Notes: a model not told the origin generated them from the letters alone. DNA of 64,000 nt from Paenibacillus sp. DMB5 (GCF_001517085.1 NZ_LRAC01000127.1:1-64000); one strand, 5' to 3'. Numbered from the stretch's first letter, positions 32,907 through 43,297 are shown. Made by a program: numbers and translations.

Positions 32907-33866
32907 ATGCCAAGACCCATAATAATTGACTGTGATCCGGGGCACGATGACGCGATTGCGATTCTGCTGGCGCTAGCCCATCCGGAGGAGCTGGAAATCC
33001 GGGGCATTACAACGGTAGGCGGCAACCAGATTCTTGATAAAATAACGGATAACGCCCTGAAGGTGCTGAGCTTCGTTAATGCAGATATTCCTGTAGCCAA
33101 AGGGGCAAAGGGACCGCTGTTCGGCAAGCTGGTGACGGGAGAGGAAGCGCACGGGGAATCGGGAATGGATGGTCCTGTGCTGCCGGCCAGCATGTTTAAG
33201 CCGGTGGATCAAGGCGCGGTTGAGTTCATGCTTGAGATCATCCGTGCTTCGGAGGAGCCGATCACACTGGTACCGATGGCACCGTTGACCAATATTGCGC
33301 TCTTAATTACTGCCTACCCTGAAGTAAAGGACAAAATTAAGGAAATCTCGCTGATGGGCGGGGGCCTGGCTTACGGGAATGTGACCAGCACGGCTGAGTT
33401 TAATATTTTTGTAGACCCGGAAGCTGCACGTATCGTTTATGAATCGGGTATTCCGATTGTGATGAGCGGTCTGGATGTGACGGATAAGGCGGCGATTTTT
33501 GAGGAGGAAATCCTTGAATTGAAGCAGAAGGGCCCTGTATCCGTAATGGTCGGGGAGCTGCTAGACTTCTATTCGATCTATGGCAAAAAGATGGGCTATG
33601 TCGGCAACGCGCTGCATGATCCATGCGCTGTAGCCTGGCTGGTGCACCCGGAGCTGTTCCAGTCGGAGCATCTCTATGTGACGGTGGAAACCGAGGGCAA
33701 GCTGACCCGCGGCATGACCGTGGCTGACCGCAGAAAGAAGCCGGACCGCCAGCCGAATGTTCAGGTGCTGACCGGTGTAGACCGCGAGGCGTTCATGAAG
33801 CTGCTGTTCGATTCACTGGATCGGCTGGACCGGGAGCTGCTGGCGTCAGCCGGGGGAAACAGCTGA
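32907..33866 (+). CDS. Inosine/uridine-preferring nucleoside hydrolase
   Basis: 319-residue N-ribosylhydrolase that splits nucleosides into base and ribose in the cytosol. The Ca-binding aspartate motif is at the very N-terminus (IIDCDPGHDDAIAILLALAH), followed by TTVGGNQILDKITDNAL, EITLVPMAPLTNIAL-like EPITLVPMAPLTNIALL, LMGGGLAYGNVTSTAEFNIF with the Asn/Glu-Phe-Asn motif, and NALHDPCAVAWLVHPELF with the conserved His-Asp. ATG 32907 follows GAGGGGGAG; the ATG at 32889 overlaps that site. It processes the nucleoside brought in by the importer upstream. Confidence 0.95.
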   Translation: MPRPIIIDCDPGHDDAIAILLALAHPEELEIRGITTVGGNQILDKITDNALKVLSFVNADIPVAKGAKGPLFGKLVTGEEAHGESGMDGPVLPASMFKPVDQGAVEFMLEIIRASEEPITLVPMAPLTNIALLITAYPEVKDKIKEISLMGGGLAYGNVTSTAEFNIFVDPEAARIVYESGIPIVMSGLDVTDKAAIFEEEILELKQKGPVSVMVGELLDFYSIYGKKMGYVGNALHDPCAVAWLVHPELFQSEHLYVTVETEGKLTRGMTVADRRKKPDRQPNVQVLTGVDREAFMKLLFDSLDRLDRELLASAGGNS

Positions 33867-35260
33867 TGGCCGGCTGGGAGAATCTGCAGGAGACAGTAAA
33901 GTTTGAGCTGCAGCAGCGGAATGAGGAAGGCTGCCGGACGGACGGAATCGCTGAGAAGCTGGCTGCTGCGGGAACAGATGAAGGCAGGCTGATGGAAATC
34001 TACCGCGAGCTGATGGAGCTTGAGGTGGCTGAGGGCTTCCCGTATCAGGAGCCTTCGGGGCTTGAGGAAATCCGCGCCTTGCGGCCGGAGGGGCCGCGCA
34101 GGCTGGACCCTTCGTGGACGCCGGAGCAGTGGCGGGACAAGTTCCACGGGGCGTGGCTGGGCAGAAGCGTCGGCTGTGCGCTCGGCAAGCCGCTGGAGCA
34201 TTGGGATTATCTGTACGGCAAGGACGGCCGTCCGGGCTGGGAGAACATCGAGCTCTGGTTCAAGGGCGCGGATGCCTGGCCGATCAAAGGCTATACGCCG
34301 GAGAACTCCAGAGCGGAAGCAGAGTACGGGCTCGGCCTTAGCGCCTGGTCCTTCACCAGCACGCGGGAGAAGATCAGCTTCATGGAGAGCGATGATGATC
34401 TCCGTTACACGGTACTGGGTCTGCTGCTGCTGGAGCAGAAGGGCCTTGCTTGGGATGCCTGGGATATCGGCAAGCTGTGGCACGGGAATTTGACCTATGC
34501 TCAGGTGTGTACCGCCGAGACACAGACCTATATGAACTTCGCCGCCGAAACCTCCCATATGCATAAGGAGAAGCCGGCTGACTGGGCAGAGCGGCTGGAA
34601 CGGGTGCGGATGCATCTCAATCCGTACCGTGAATGGATCGGCGCGGCCATCCGGGCAGACGGGCTGGCTTACGGCGCAGCCGGCCAGCCGGAGCTGGCCG
34701 CCGAGCTGGGCTGGCGCGACGCATCATTCTCCCATGTGAAGAACGGAATCTATGGCGAAATGTTCAATGCAGCCATGATTTCGGCAGCCTTCGCAGAGCA
34801 GGACAACGAGCGGATTCTGGAAATTGGACTCAGCGAAGTTCCGGCTAAGAGCCGGCTTGCTGAAGCGGTGCTCCAGGGAATCGACATTGCCCGATCGGCC
34901 AAGAGTGAACGCGAGCTGGTCAGCCGCATCTGGGACAAGTTCAGCCACTATGATCCGGTGCACACGGTTAATAATGCTGCGCTTGTTGCCGCCTCCCTGG
35001 TCTACGGCGGCAATGATTTCGAGAAAGCGGTGGTCACCTCGGTTTACGGCGGAATGGACACGGACTGCAACGGTGCTACAGTCGGCTCCATTATGGGGGC
35101 CAAGCTGGGTGCAAGCCAGCTGCCGGCAAGCTGGACGGACCCGCTGAACGATACGCTGTACGCGGATCTGCCGGGCTTCCATCCAATTACGATTTCGGCT
35201 TGTGCGGAGCGGAGCTACCAGGTATTTCGGAAGCTGCGCGGGGAGCCAGGACTGGTGTAA
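33866..35260 (+). CDS. ADP-ribosylglycohydrolase-family protein
   Basis: 464 residues. An N-terminal ~90-residue helical segment precedes an ADP-ribosylglycohydrolase (DraG/ARH) domain: WRDKFHGAWLGRSVGCALGK near residue 90, ESDDDLRYTVLGLLLLE with the metal-binding acidic cluster, and VYGGMDTDCNGATVGSIMGA near residue 400, which carries the second aspartate pair. The family removes ADP-ribose from proteins or hydrolyses related N-ribosyl bonds. ATG 33866 overlaps the previous stop (TGATGG), so it is part of the nucleoside operon. Here a role in cleaving a ribosyl compound is likelier than in protein de-modification, but this is inference. Confidence 0.9.
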   Translation: MAGWENLQETVKFELQQRNEEGCRTDGIAEKLAAAGTDEGRLMEIYRELMELEVAEGFPYQEPSGLEEIRALRPEGPRRLDPSWTPEQWRDKFHGAWLGRSVGCALGKPLEHWDYLYGKDGRPGWENIELWFKGADAWPIKGYTPENSRAEAEYGLGLSAWSFTSTREKISFMESDDDLRYTVLGLLLLEQKGLAWDAWDIGKLWHGNLTYAQVCTAETQTYMNFAAETSHMHKEKPADWAERLERVRMHLNPYREWIGAAIRADGLAYGAAGQPELAAELGWRDASFSHVKNGIYGEMFNAAMISAAFAEQDNERILEIGLSEVPAKSRLAEAVLQGIDIARSAKSERELVSRIWDKFSHYDPVHTVNNAALVAASLVYGGNDFEKAVVTSVYGGMDTDCNGATVGSIMGAKLGASQLPASWTDPLNDTLYADLPGFHPITISACAERSYQVFRKLRGEPGLV

Positions 35261-35294
35261 GCTGCCTTTATATTCATATAAATCTTATAAGAAT

Positions 35295-35350
35295 CGCTCT
35301 TTGCGAGCAGGTGATGCTGTAGCGTCCCTTCCGGCAAAGAGCGTTTTTTT
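35295..35350 (+). terminator. Terminator of the nucleoside operon
   Basis: CGCTCTTTGC (35295-35304) pairs exactly with GCAAAGAGCG with a 29-base loop, followed by TTTTTTT. It ends the unit that began at 27835. Confidence 0.85.
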
Positions 35351-35504
35351 ATGGCCGGGCTGGCAAGCTGGTGCCTATCCCAGAATAAAATAACAACGGA
35401 AATATGTCACAGAAATATTGAACTATGTTAGCATAATCTATAGTTATTTGGTTGGGCAGTTAAGTGAAATTTGCTCACAGAATCAATGAGGGAGGGATGC
35501 GGTC

Positions 35505-37046
35505 ATGCTGAAGGCTATTATTGTGGATGATGAGCCATGGGTGCTGGAAGGGCTGCGGACAATGGTGGACTGGGCAAAGTACGGCTTCGAGCTGTGCGGT
35601 GAAGCCATGAATGGGCCGGATGCGCTGCGAATGATTGAGCGCTATCAGCCTGATCTTGTACTGACCGATATTAATATGCCGGTTATTAACGGGCTGGAGC
35701 TGATTTCCAGAGTAAATGGAACGATGGCAAGGCCGCCCCGGTTTATTATTTTGAGCGGATACGATGACTTCCAGTACGCCAGAACGGCCTTGCGCGAGCG
35801 CGTGGAGCAATATTTGCTTAAGCCGGTCGATGAGGAGGAACTGGAACTTCTCCTGGGCCAGCTCAGCCTTTTAATACAAAGTGAAATCGCTTCCAATGAT
35901 GAGCGCCAAAAAAAGCAGTCGCTCATTATCGGCGGCATGCTAAGCCGTCTGATTCTGGGGGAGAACGAGGAAGACTTACGCATGATGGCCGCTAACCTGA
36001 TGAAGCTTAGCGGAGATACAGAATTGCTGGGCATTCTGATTGATCCGCCTGCAGCAGCGGCACATCTGGATGCGGTGGAATCTTTCTTCACCCCGGAATT
36101 GGTGTACAGCAGCTTCCAGGACAGTGCCGGGCGGACCGGTCTGCTGCTGCAGTCAGCAGGCCTTTCAAGGGACAGTCTGAAGGACGGTGTCCGGCAGCTT
36201 CAGTTGGAGCTAACGGGGCTGCTGCAGCAGCCGGTAACGGTAATGGTCACTGACCGGATGACAGGTATTGAATCTCTAAAGGACATTTATCTGCAGCTGC
36301 TGGAAATGTGGAAGCTCAGGTTCGGCAAAGAGCAGGGCGGAGTGTTCTTCCATTGTGATTTCAAGAAATGCGGTACAGAGGCAAGCCGGGAGCAGACGGC
36401 TTTTGCCAAGCTGCCGGAAAAGGTAATGGCCGGTGATCCGGAGGAGATTGAATCTTGTGTACAGGATATCTTCATGTCCTATGCCCGGCAATTGTCTGCT
36501 GTGGAAGCTGTTCAGGCCGGCATCGCCCATCTGGAAATGACCCTGTGCCGGCTGGTGGCAGAGCATAACGGAGAACCCGGCACCATGATGAACGGGCACC
36601 AGGCAAAATACGGGAGTCTGGGAGACCTCGGTGATTACTCCCGGTTAAGCCTTTATGTAAGCGGTCTCTGCAGAACAGCGGCGGATTATCTGGCACAGCT
36701 GCAGGAGGCAAATGAGGGTAACACCATCTATAATGTCATCCGGTATGTGGATCAGGAGTTCCGCAGCAAGCTGCAGCTTCAGGATCTGGCCCGGCAGTTT
36801 CATATGAACCCGGCCTACCTGGGCCAGCTATTCCGCAAAGAGACCGGACGCAGCTTCAGCGAATATTTGAATGTTAAACGAATTGAAGCGGCCAAGGCGC
36901 TGCTGAAGCGGACGGAGCTGAAAATTTCCGATGTCGCTGCACAGGTCGGCTTCAGCAACACGGATTATTTTATCGATAAATTCAAGGGAATCACGGGTGT
37001 TCTGCCCTCTGTCTACAAGAACTCTGACCATAGCAAGCAGCTCTAG
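35505..37046 (+). CDS. YesN-type response regulator with AraC output (xylan locus)
   Basis: 513 residues. Receiver domain at the N-terminus with Asp55 (LVLTDINMP) and the switch Lys in EQYLLKPVD near residue 106; a ~270-residue middle region of the YesN type; and a C-terminal AraC double helix-turn-helix (LQDLARQFHMNPAYLGQLFR and ISDVAAQVGFSNTDYFIDKF). ATG 35505 follows GGGAGG. It lies 20 bp upstream of the kinase gene and forms a standard YesM/YesN pair. Its likely target is the xylooligosaccharide operon starting at 40.5 kb. Confidence 0.94.
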   Translation: MLKAIIVDDEPWVLEGLRTMVDWAKYGFELCGEAMNGPDALRMIERYQPDLVLTDINMPVINGLELISRVNGTMARPPRFIILSGYDDFQYARTALRERVEQYLLKPVDEEELELLLGQLSLLIQSEIASNDERQKKQSLIIGGMLSRLILGENEEDLRMMAANLMKLSGDTELLGILIDPPAAAAHLDAVESFFTPELVYSSFQDSAGRTGLLLQSAGLSRDSLKDGVRQLQLELTGLLQQPVTVMVTDRMTGIESLKDIYLQLLEMWKLRFGKEQGGVFFHCDFKKCGTEASREQTAFAKLPEKVMAGDPEEIESCVQDIFMSYARQLSAVEAVQAGIAHLEMTLCRLVAEHNGEPGTMMNGHQAKYGSLGDLGDYSRLSLYVSGLCRTAADYLAQLQEANEGNTIYNVIRYVDQEFRSKLQLQDLARQFHMNPAYLGQLFRKETGRSFSEYLNVKRIEAAKALLKRTELKISDVAAQVGFSNTDYFIDKFKGITGVLPSVYKNSDHSKQL

Positions 37047-37066
37047 GAAAGCCGGGTGCACAATCC

Positions 37067-38887
37067 ATGCTCAAAAAAAGATTCCGCTTCACCAATATCG
37101 TCAATGACATTCCGCTGAATTACAAGTTTTACCTGATCTATATCGTCGGCGTGCTTCTGCCTATCATGATTATTAACCTTGTGTTACTGGGCCGGATTAC
37201 AGATCTGATCAAGTCAAGGGAAGAGCAGAACCTGGAGATTTCCCTGGAACGGGCAAGGAAGGACATTCATGATTTCATCGAGGGCGGGGTTGCCGTCAGC
37301 TACACCCTGTCCACAGACAAGAACCTGTATGAAATGCTGGACCGGCCGTATAGGGATTCCATTGATTTTTACGGGGCCTATGATGAGGAGCTGCGTGACC
37401 GGCTGAACAGCTATATGCCTGTGAACAACCAGATTGAGCGGATTACGGTATTTACTGCCAACCAGTCCATTGTATCAGGGGGCAATTATCAGGCTATCAA
37501 TGCGAAAATCCGGACAAGCGGCTGGTACAGGCAAGCTGAGTCTTCAAGCAACCAGGTGGTTGTAACCGCCTATCGGATTAGCGAGAACAGCAACACTAAC
37601 TCGACCACACCGATGCTGAGCATCATTGATTGGATGGATCACTACAGTTCGTTTGGAACGTATGAAAAGCTGTCGCGGATCGATCTCGATCTCAGTGAAG
37701 TGTACGACATCATTGTCCGGGAAAAGGATTACCTCAGCCTGTATCTGGTCAATGAGCAGAATCAGATCGTCATGTCAGAAGCAAGCGGATATCAGCATGT
37801 AACGGATGAGCCTTACCCGCTGTTTACGCAGCCGGAGGACGGGGAACAGGAGGTGCATATCCTGCCTATCGGTACGGCCAACTATCTTAAGGGCTGGCGG
37901 ATTATCGGCATAACGCAGGGAGAGCGGATTGCCCAGGCCGTTCTGGATATCCGGCTGTATGCAGCGGTGCTGGCGACCACTGTCACGCTGCTGACTTCGG
38001 CATTCATCTATGTGATGCTGCGCTCCTACAATTACCGGGTGAAGCGGCTGGCCCGCCATATGCAGAAGGTGAGCAACGAGAAGTTCGAGCTGATCCGGAT
38101 TGACGAGGGCCGTGATGAGATCGGCGGACTGATTCATAATTTCAACCGGATGACCTCGCGGATCAATTCGCTGATTAACGATGTGTACAAGCTGGAAATC
38201 CAGAGCAAGAACCTTGAGATGGAGCGGGTACAGGCTGAGCTGAATTTTCTGCAGAGCCAGATGAATCCGCATTTCCTGTTCAATACGCTGAATGCCATTC
38301 TCGTGGTCTGCACCAAGAACAAATATGATGATGTGACGGATATTATCAAAAGCCTCTCCAGGCTGCTGCGCAGGCTGCTCCGGTCGAAGGAGGACCTGGT
38401 GTCGCTCCAGGAGGAAATGCAGTTTATCGAAATGTATCTGAAGATTGAGAAATTCAGGTTCCGTGACAAATTCGATTATCAATTCGAAATAGAAGAGCAG
38501 GCTCTGGCTTACAAAATACCGAAGCTGAGCATGCAGCCTCTTGTCGAAAACGCCTGCAAGCACGGCCTGCAGGCCATAGAGGGCCTTGGTGTAATCCGGA
38601 TAAGGGCGGGAGTCCGGGAAGACCGCCTGCAAATTACTATTTCTGACAACGGCAAGGGCATGGAGGCGACGAAGCTAAAGGAGCTGCTGAACAATATCCG
38701 CACGGAGGATTCCTCCAGCCTGAATATCGGAATGCGCAACGTATACCGCAGACTGGAGCTGTATTATGCCGATCAGGTGACCTTTGAGATGATAAGTACG
38801 CCGGATGAAGGGACAGCGGTTTCGTTCGGAATACCGCTGAAGCTGCTGGAGAGGATTCATTCGCCCGGAGGTGAGGGGAAGCAGTGA
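37067..38887 (+). CDS. YesM-type sensor histidine kinase
   Basis: 606 residues. A membrane segment near 20-45 (FYLIYIVGVLLPIMIINLVL), an extracytoplasmic sensor of about 250 residues, a second membrane segment near 305-325 (LYAAVLATTVTLLTSAFIYV), HAMP, then His_kinase domain with phosphoacceptor His in QSQMNPHFLFNTLNAILVV, and a HATPase domain (LSMQPLVENACKHGL; ITISDNGKGM). This sensor class usually detects extracellular sugars or a ligand-bound lipoprotein. It sits between two response regulator genes and overlaps the second by 4 bp. Start ATG 37067 has only a weak GGAAAG upstream. Confidence 0.94.
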   Translation: MLKKRFRFTNIVNDIPLNYKFYLIYIVGVLLPIMIINLVLLGRITDLIKSREEQNLEISLERARKDIHDFIEGGVAVSYTLSTDKNLYEMLDRPYRDSIDFYGAYDEELRDRLNSYMPVNNQIERITVFTANQSIVSGGNYQAINAKIRTSGWYRQAESSSNQVVVTAYRISENSNTNSTTPMLSIIDWMDHYSSFGTYEKLSRIDLDLSEVYDIIVREKDYLSLYLVNEQNQIVMSEASGYQHVTDEPYPLFTQPEDGEQEVHILPIGTANYLKGWRIIGITQGERIAQAVLDIRLYAAVLATTVTLLTSAFIYVMLRSYNYRVKRLARHMQKVSNEKFELIRIDEGRDEIGGLIHNFNRMTSRINSLINDVYKLEIQSKNLEMERVQAELNFLQSQMNPHFLFNTLNAILVVCTKNKYDDVTDIIKSLSRLLRRLLRSKEDLVSLQEEMQFIEMYLKIEKFRFRDKFDYQFEIEEQALAYKIPKLSMQPLVENACKHGLQAIEGLGVIRIRAGVREDRLQITISDNGKGMEATKLKELLNNIRTEDSSSLNIGMRNVYRRLELYYADQVTFEMISTPDEGTAVSFGIPLKLLERIHSPGGEGKQ

Positions 38888-40421
38888 AAATGTATAAAGT
38901 GCTGTTAATTGACGATGAGCCAAGTGCCCTGGAAGCGATGCAGCTGTGGATTGACTGGCAGGCGCTCGGGTTTGAGATTGCCGGAACCTGCACCAACGGA
39001 CAGGCGGGGCTGCAGCTGATCCGGGAGCTTGCGCCAGATCTGGTCATTACGGATGTGAATATGCCGCTGTTAAACGGCCTTGAGATGGTAGATGCCTGGC
39101 AGCAGACAGGAGGCAGAGACACCAAGTTTGCTATTCTCAGCGGCTACAGCGAGTTCGAGTATGCCCAGACTGCGATCCGGTTTGGCATTCATCACTATCT
39201 GCTGAAGCCGCTTTTTCCGGAGGAGGCTGCAGAGGAGCTGCGGGAGATGTACCGGGAACTGGAGCGGGAGGAGCACAGCCGGAAGATGGGGAGGCTTGCA
39301 GCCTTGGAGGAAACGGCTGCAGTCATCAAAGGACTGCTCTACGGTAAACCGGAGGGGACTTTGGATGGCGGTTCAGCTGCTGCGCTGTCCGCCGGGTTCA
39401 GCTGCTGGAACGTCCTTCTTATTCAGACTGATCCGCTGAACTATACCGAAGTCAGGGGGAAAGCGGCCGCCATGTCTGCCGGGGAAGCCGGGATGGTGCT
39501 GGCTGACCTTGAGGCATACACCTGTGCAGTTGTTTACGGAAGTACTGCTCCCGGGGAAGGGAACACAGCAGCTGCAAGGATTGCGGAGGAGCTGCGGCAG
39601 GCTTGTCCCGGCATCCCCTTGTTTATCGCGGCCGGGGACAGCATACCGGAACTTAGCAGCATTGCCGGGAGCTATCTGAGGGCAAAGGAGGCCCTGCAGT
39701 ATTGCTTCTACAGCGAACCTTCAGCCGGGCTGCTGATGTTCCACGATATCCGCGATACGCCCTTAAGCAGAGATTACGATCATATCCGGCTGGCAGATGT
39801 GCTGATCGGGTTTGTGAATACGCTGGATCTTCCCGGCTTCCGCCGGGAGGCTGAAGCTGCGGCATCAAGCTTCCGTGAGAAGCTGGTGTCTCCGGACACA
39901 GTAAAGAAATTCGTGATTCACCTGGTCTACAAAATGAGGGAGCTTGTACCGGCTCCGGAGGCCGGGCAGCTGCAGAGGAAGGGTACAGAGCCGCCGGCGA
40001 TTTTAATTACCACATGCTTACACTTGGCGGACTTATGGAATATCTGCTGGCCTTTGCCGAGGAGGTGATCCGCCTTCTGCTGCAGGAGCGGGGCAACAGA
40101 TCTCAGGATGTTGTCCGGGATATTAACCGGTATGTTCAGGAGCACTACCGTGAGAGCCTGACGATTCAGAGGCTGGCGGAAATCTTTTACCTGCACCCCG
40201 TCTATCTGGGCCAGCTTCTGATCAAGAAGAACGGAATCGGCTTTAATGAACTGCTTCATAATCTGCGGATTGAGGAAGCGGCAAGGCTGCTGGAGGAGCG
40301 TACGCTTAAGCTGTCGGAAATTGCAGAAAGGGTGGGATATGCCAATTACGGGCAGTTCCTGAAGCAGTTTGAGAAGAAAATGCACTTGTCCCCGAATGAA
40401 TACCGGCAGGCAAAGTCCTAA
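38884..40421 (+). pseudogene. Second YesN-type response regulator, frameshifted before its DNA-binding domain
   Basis: The receiver domain (Asp57 in LVITDVNMP; HYLLKPLFPEEA) and the middle region run in one frame to about 39990; the AraC double helix-turn-helix (IQRLAEIFYLHPVYLGQLLI and LSEIAERVGYANYGQFLKQF) continues in the frame two bases on, to 40421. One base missing near 39985-40010 explains this. If the sequence is right, the receiver-containing product ends at 40068 without DNA-binding part. Intact length would be ~512 residues, like its neighbour at 35505. GTG 38884 overlaps the kinase stop; GAGGTGAGGGG is the ribosome binding site. Confidence 0.85.
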
Positions 40422-40475
40422 AGTTTTTGGGGTTACACCTTTAATTCAGCTGTATTTAGAGCTAAGGATCACCTC

Positions 40476-40502
40476 TATAATTTATTAATGTAAGTGCTTA
40501 CA
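40476..40502 (+). promoter_or_regulatory. -10 box and cre-like catabolite operator of the xylooligosaccharide operon
   Basis: TATAAT (40476-40481) is followed by TGTAAGTGCTTACA (40489-40502), a perfect 14-bp palindrome that differs from the CcpA cre consensus by T for C in the central CG. At about +1 it would repress by blocking polymerase when preferred sugars are present. The -35 is weak, which fits activation by the YesN-type regulator. Confidence 0.75.
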
Positions 40503-40534
40503 AAAAAGCGTAACCAAAAATATGGAGGTGCTTT

Positions 40535-42237
40535 ATGGGGGGCAAGTCAAAACGGACGTTCAAGGTTTCATTGATCACGCTGTTATCCCTGAGCTTTGCA
40601 CTCGCCGCTGCGGCGGCAATAACAACAGCAATACCAAGGATAATGCCAAAGCCGAAGAGACCGGTGCGGCACAAACCGCAGGAGCTGCGGACACAGGCGA
40701 CAAAATTGAACCGTTCAATATCAGTGTATTTCTGGGTCAAGCCGGCCAGCAGCCGACACCGGACAACAAAATTTACAAGAAAATCAAAGATGAAACGGGC
40801 GCCAGCTTCAATTTCGAATTTTTGGCAGGCGACATTAACCAGAAGCTGGGCGTTATGATTGCCGGCCAGGATTATCCCGATATGATGACAGGAAATACGA
40901 AGCTGACTGCCGCGGGTGCCTATATTCCGCTCGAAGACCTGATTGAAGAGCATGCTCCGAATTTGAAAGCGCATTATGCGGATTACTGGAACATGATGAA
41001 GGACCCTAATGACGGGCACATCTATATCCTGCCTAACTATGGGGTATACAACGGCAAAGTGAACAGCTCCTGGTATTCAGGCCCGGCTTTCTGGATTCAG
41101 AAGGCAGTGCTCAAGGAATTCGGCTATCCGCAGGTCAAGACACTCGATGAGTACTTTGACCTGATTGAGAAATACAAAGAGAAGTATCCGAAAATTGACG
41201 GCAGTCCGACCATCGGCTTCGAAATTCTGAATTATGACTGGAAAAACTGGGGGCTGTTCAATGCGCCTCAGCACTTGATCGGACACCCGAATGACGGCGG
41301 GGTCGTGGTCAAAGACGGTGTAGCCGAGATTTTTGCAGACAAGGATTATGCCAAAAAATACTACCAGAAGCTTAATGAAATCAATCAAAAGGGTCTGATC
41401 GATAAAGAGACCTTTGTGCAGAACTACGACCAGTATATGGCGAAGCTGTCCAGCGGAACCGTTCTGGGTATGTTCGACCAGCACTGGAACTTCAATGCGG
41501 CCGAGGATTCCCTGACCACCCAGGGCAAAATCGAACGTACCTACGTGGGGCTCCCGCTCGTATACGATAAGGCTACCAAAGACTATTACCGTGACCTTGC
41601 CGTTCTGAACCTTAATAACGGCTTCGGTATCAGTATCAACGCCAAAGATCCGGTGAAAATTATCAAGCTGCTTGACACCCTGATTCAGGAAGACTGGCAG
41701 AAGACCTTCTCCTGGGGTATTGAGGGCGAGGATTATATCGTAGAGAACGGCAGATTCATGAGAACACAGGAACAGCGCGACAATGCGGCCGATGCTACCT
41801 GGCAGCTGGCCAATAAAGCCAAGGCTCTCTTTGACTTCCTGCCTAAGACGGAGGGAAGCTTCAGTGACGGCAACTCTACCGACGCGGCAGCACAGCCGGA
41901 AGAGTATAAAGCAGGGCTGAAGCCTTTCGATAAAGAAGTTCTTGATGCTTACGGCTTCGATACTTATGTGGACTTCTTCAGTGAGCCGCCTGCCAATCCG
42001 ATCTACTACCCGGCCTGGTCCATTGATTTGATTGAAGGCTCGGATGCCAAGATAGCCAACACCAAATTAACTGAACTGCAGACCAAATTCCTGCCTAAAG
42101 CGATTCTGGCGAGTCCGGAAGAATTCGATTCTGTGTGGACCGATTATGTCGGAGAGATCAAGAAAGCCAATGTGAAGGCTTACGAAGACAAAATCAATGA
42201 GCAGATTAAATGGAGAATTGACAACTGGAGCAAGTAA
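40535..42237 (+). pseudogene. Solute-binding lipoprotein of xylooligosaccharide ABC transporter, frameshifted in lipobox
   Basis: Reading from ATG 40535 gives a signal peptide (MGGKSKRTFKVSLITLLSLS, then FALAA), but that frame is lost at the point where LAAC would be. The frame two bases on continues CGGNNNSNTKD and the complete binding domain to 42237. A single missing T at about 40609 (GCTTGC read as GCTGC) explains it. The mature part (ISVFLGQAGQQPTPDNKIYK through EEFDSVWTDYVGEIKKANVK) is a large LplA-like sugar binding protein of ~540 residues. As sequenced, the protein would lack its export signal or be cut short. Confidence 0.88.
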
Positions 42238-42322
42238 ATGAAGGCGCAGTGAACCAGCAGGCGGAGGGCCGTTCCGGCCTTCCGCCTGCTCCAATAAACG
42301 ATGGAGCGGGGAGACAATTACT

Positions 42323-43297
42323 ATGGCTGAGACCTTAGAAACAGAAATAGCCGTCCGGCATTCCAACCGCCGTAAAAAGAAGAAGCGGCCGGTTACCTGG
42401 TCGCTGATCAAAAGCCAGAATCAGCTGATCTGGATGTCAGTACCTTTAATGCTCTACATTATTCTTTTTGCCTATGTGCCCGTCTGGGGCTGGACCATGG
42501 CTTTTCAGAATTACCGGCCTGCCAAGTCCTTCAGTGAACAGGAATGGGTAGGCTTCAAGCAGTTCAAATTTCTGTTTACCGACGACAATTTCCTGCGTGT
42601 GCTGCGCAATACCTTGTCCATGGGGATCATTAACCTGGTGCTCGGGTTTGTAACGGCGATTGTGCTGGCACTGCTTCTGAATGAAATCAAAAATGTGCTG
42701 TGGAAAAGAACGGTACAGACCATCTCTTATCTGCCGCATTTTCTGTCCTGGATTATCGTTACCGGCATTGTGGCGACCTCGCTGTCAATCAATGACGGAA
42801 TTGTAAATATTGTGCTGATGAAGCTGCACCTGATCAAGGAGCCGATTCTGTGGCTCAGTGAAGGCAAGTACTTCTGGGGCATTGTCGGCGCCTCCCATGT
42901 GTGGAAGGAAGTCGGCTGGAATACGATTATTTATCTGGCGGCAATTGCGTCAATCGACCCTGCGCTGTATGAGGCTGCGGAGATCGACGGGGCAAGCCGT
43001 TACAGAAAAATGCAGTTTGTCACGCTGCCCGGAATCAAGGCAACCATCGTCATCCTGATGATTATGTCGATCGGGCATGTGCTGGAGGCAGGCTTTGAAG
43101 TTCAGTATCTGCTCGGCAACGGGCTGGTTGTGGACTGGGCAGAAACCATTGATATTTTTGTACTGAAATACGGTCTCGCACAGGGCAACTATTCCCTCGC
43201 AACCGCGGGCGGTATTTTCAAAACGGTTGTCAGCGTAACACTGCTGCTTATGGCGAACGGCATTTCCAAGCGGCTTGGGGAAGAGAGGTTGTTATAA
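42323..43297 (+). CDS. Sugar ABC transporter permease (LplB type), xylan locus
   Basis: 324 residues with a basic N-terminal tail (HSNRRKKKKRPVTWSLIKSQ) and six membrane segments from QLIWMSVPLMLYIILFAYVP. EAA loop: PALYEAAEIDGASRYRKMQF near residue 215. ATG 42323 follows GGAGCGGGGAG. With the next gene it forms the channel for xylooligosaccharides; no ATPase gene is present. Confidence 0.93.
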   Translation: MAETLETEIAVRHSNRRKKKKRPVTWSLIKSQNQLIWMSVPLMLYIILFAYVPVWGWTMAFQNYRPAKSFSEQEWVGFKQFKFLFTDDNFLRVLRNTLSMGIINLVLGFVTAIVLALLLNEIKNVLWKRTVQTISYLPHFLSWIIVTGIVATSLSINDGIVNIVLMKLHLIKEPILWLSEGKYFWGIVGASHVWKEVGWNTIIYLAAIASIDPALYEAAEIDGASRYRKMQFVTLPGIKATIVILMIMSIGHVLEAGFEVQYLLGNGLVVDWAETIDIFVLKYGLAQGNYSLATAGGIFKTVVSVTLLLMANGISKRLGEERLL

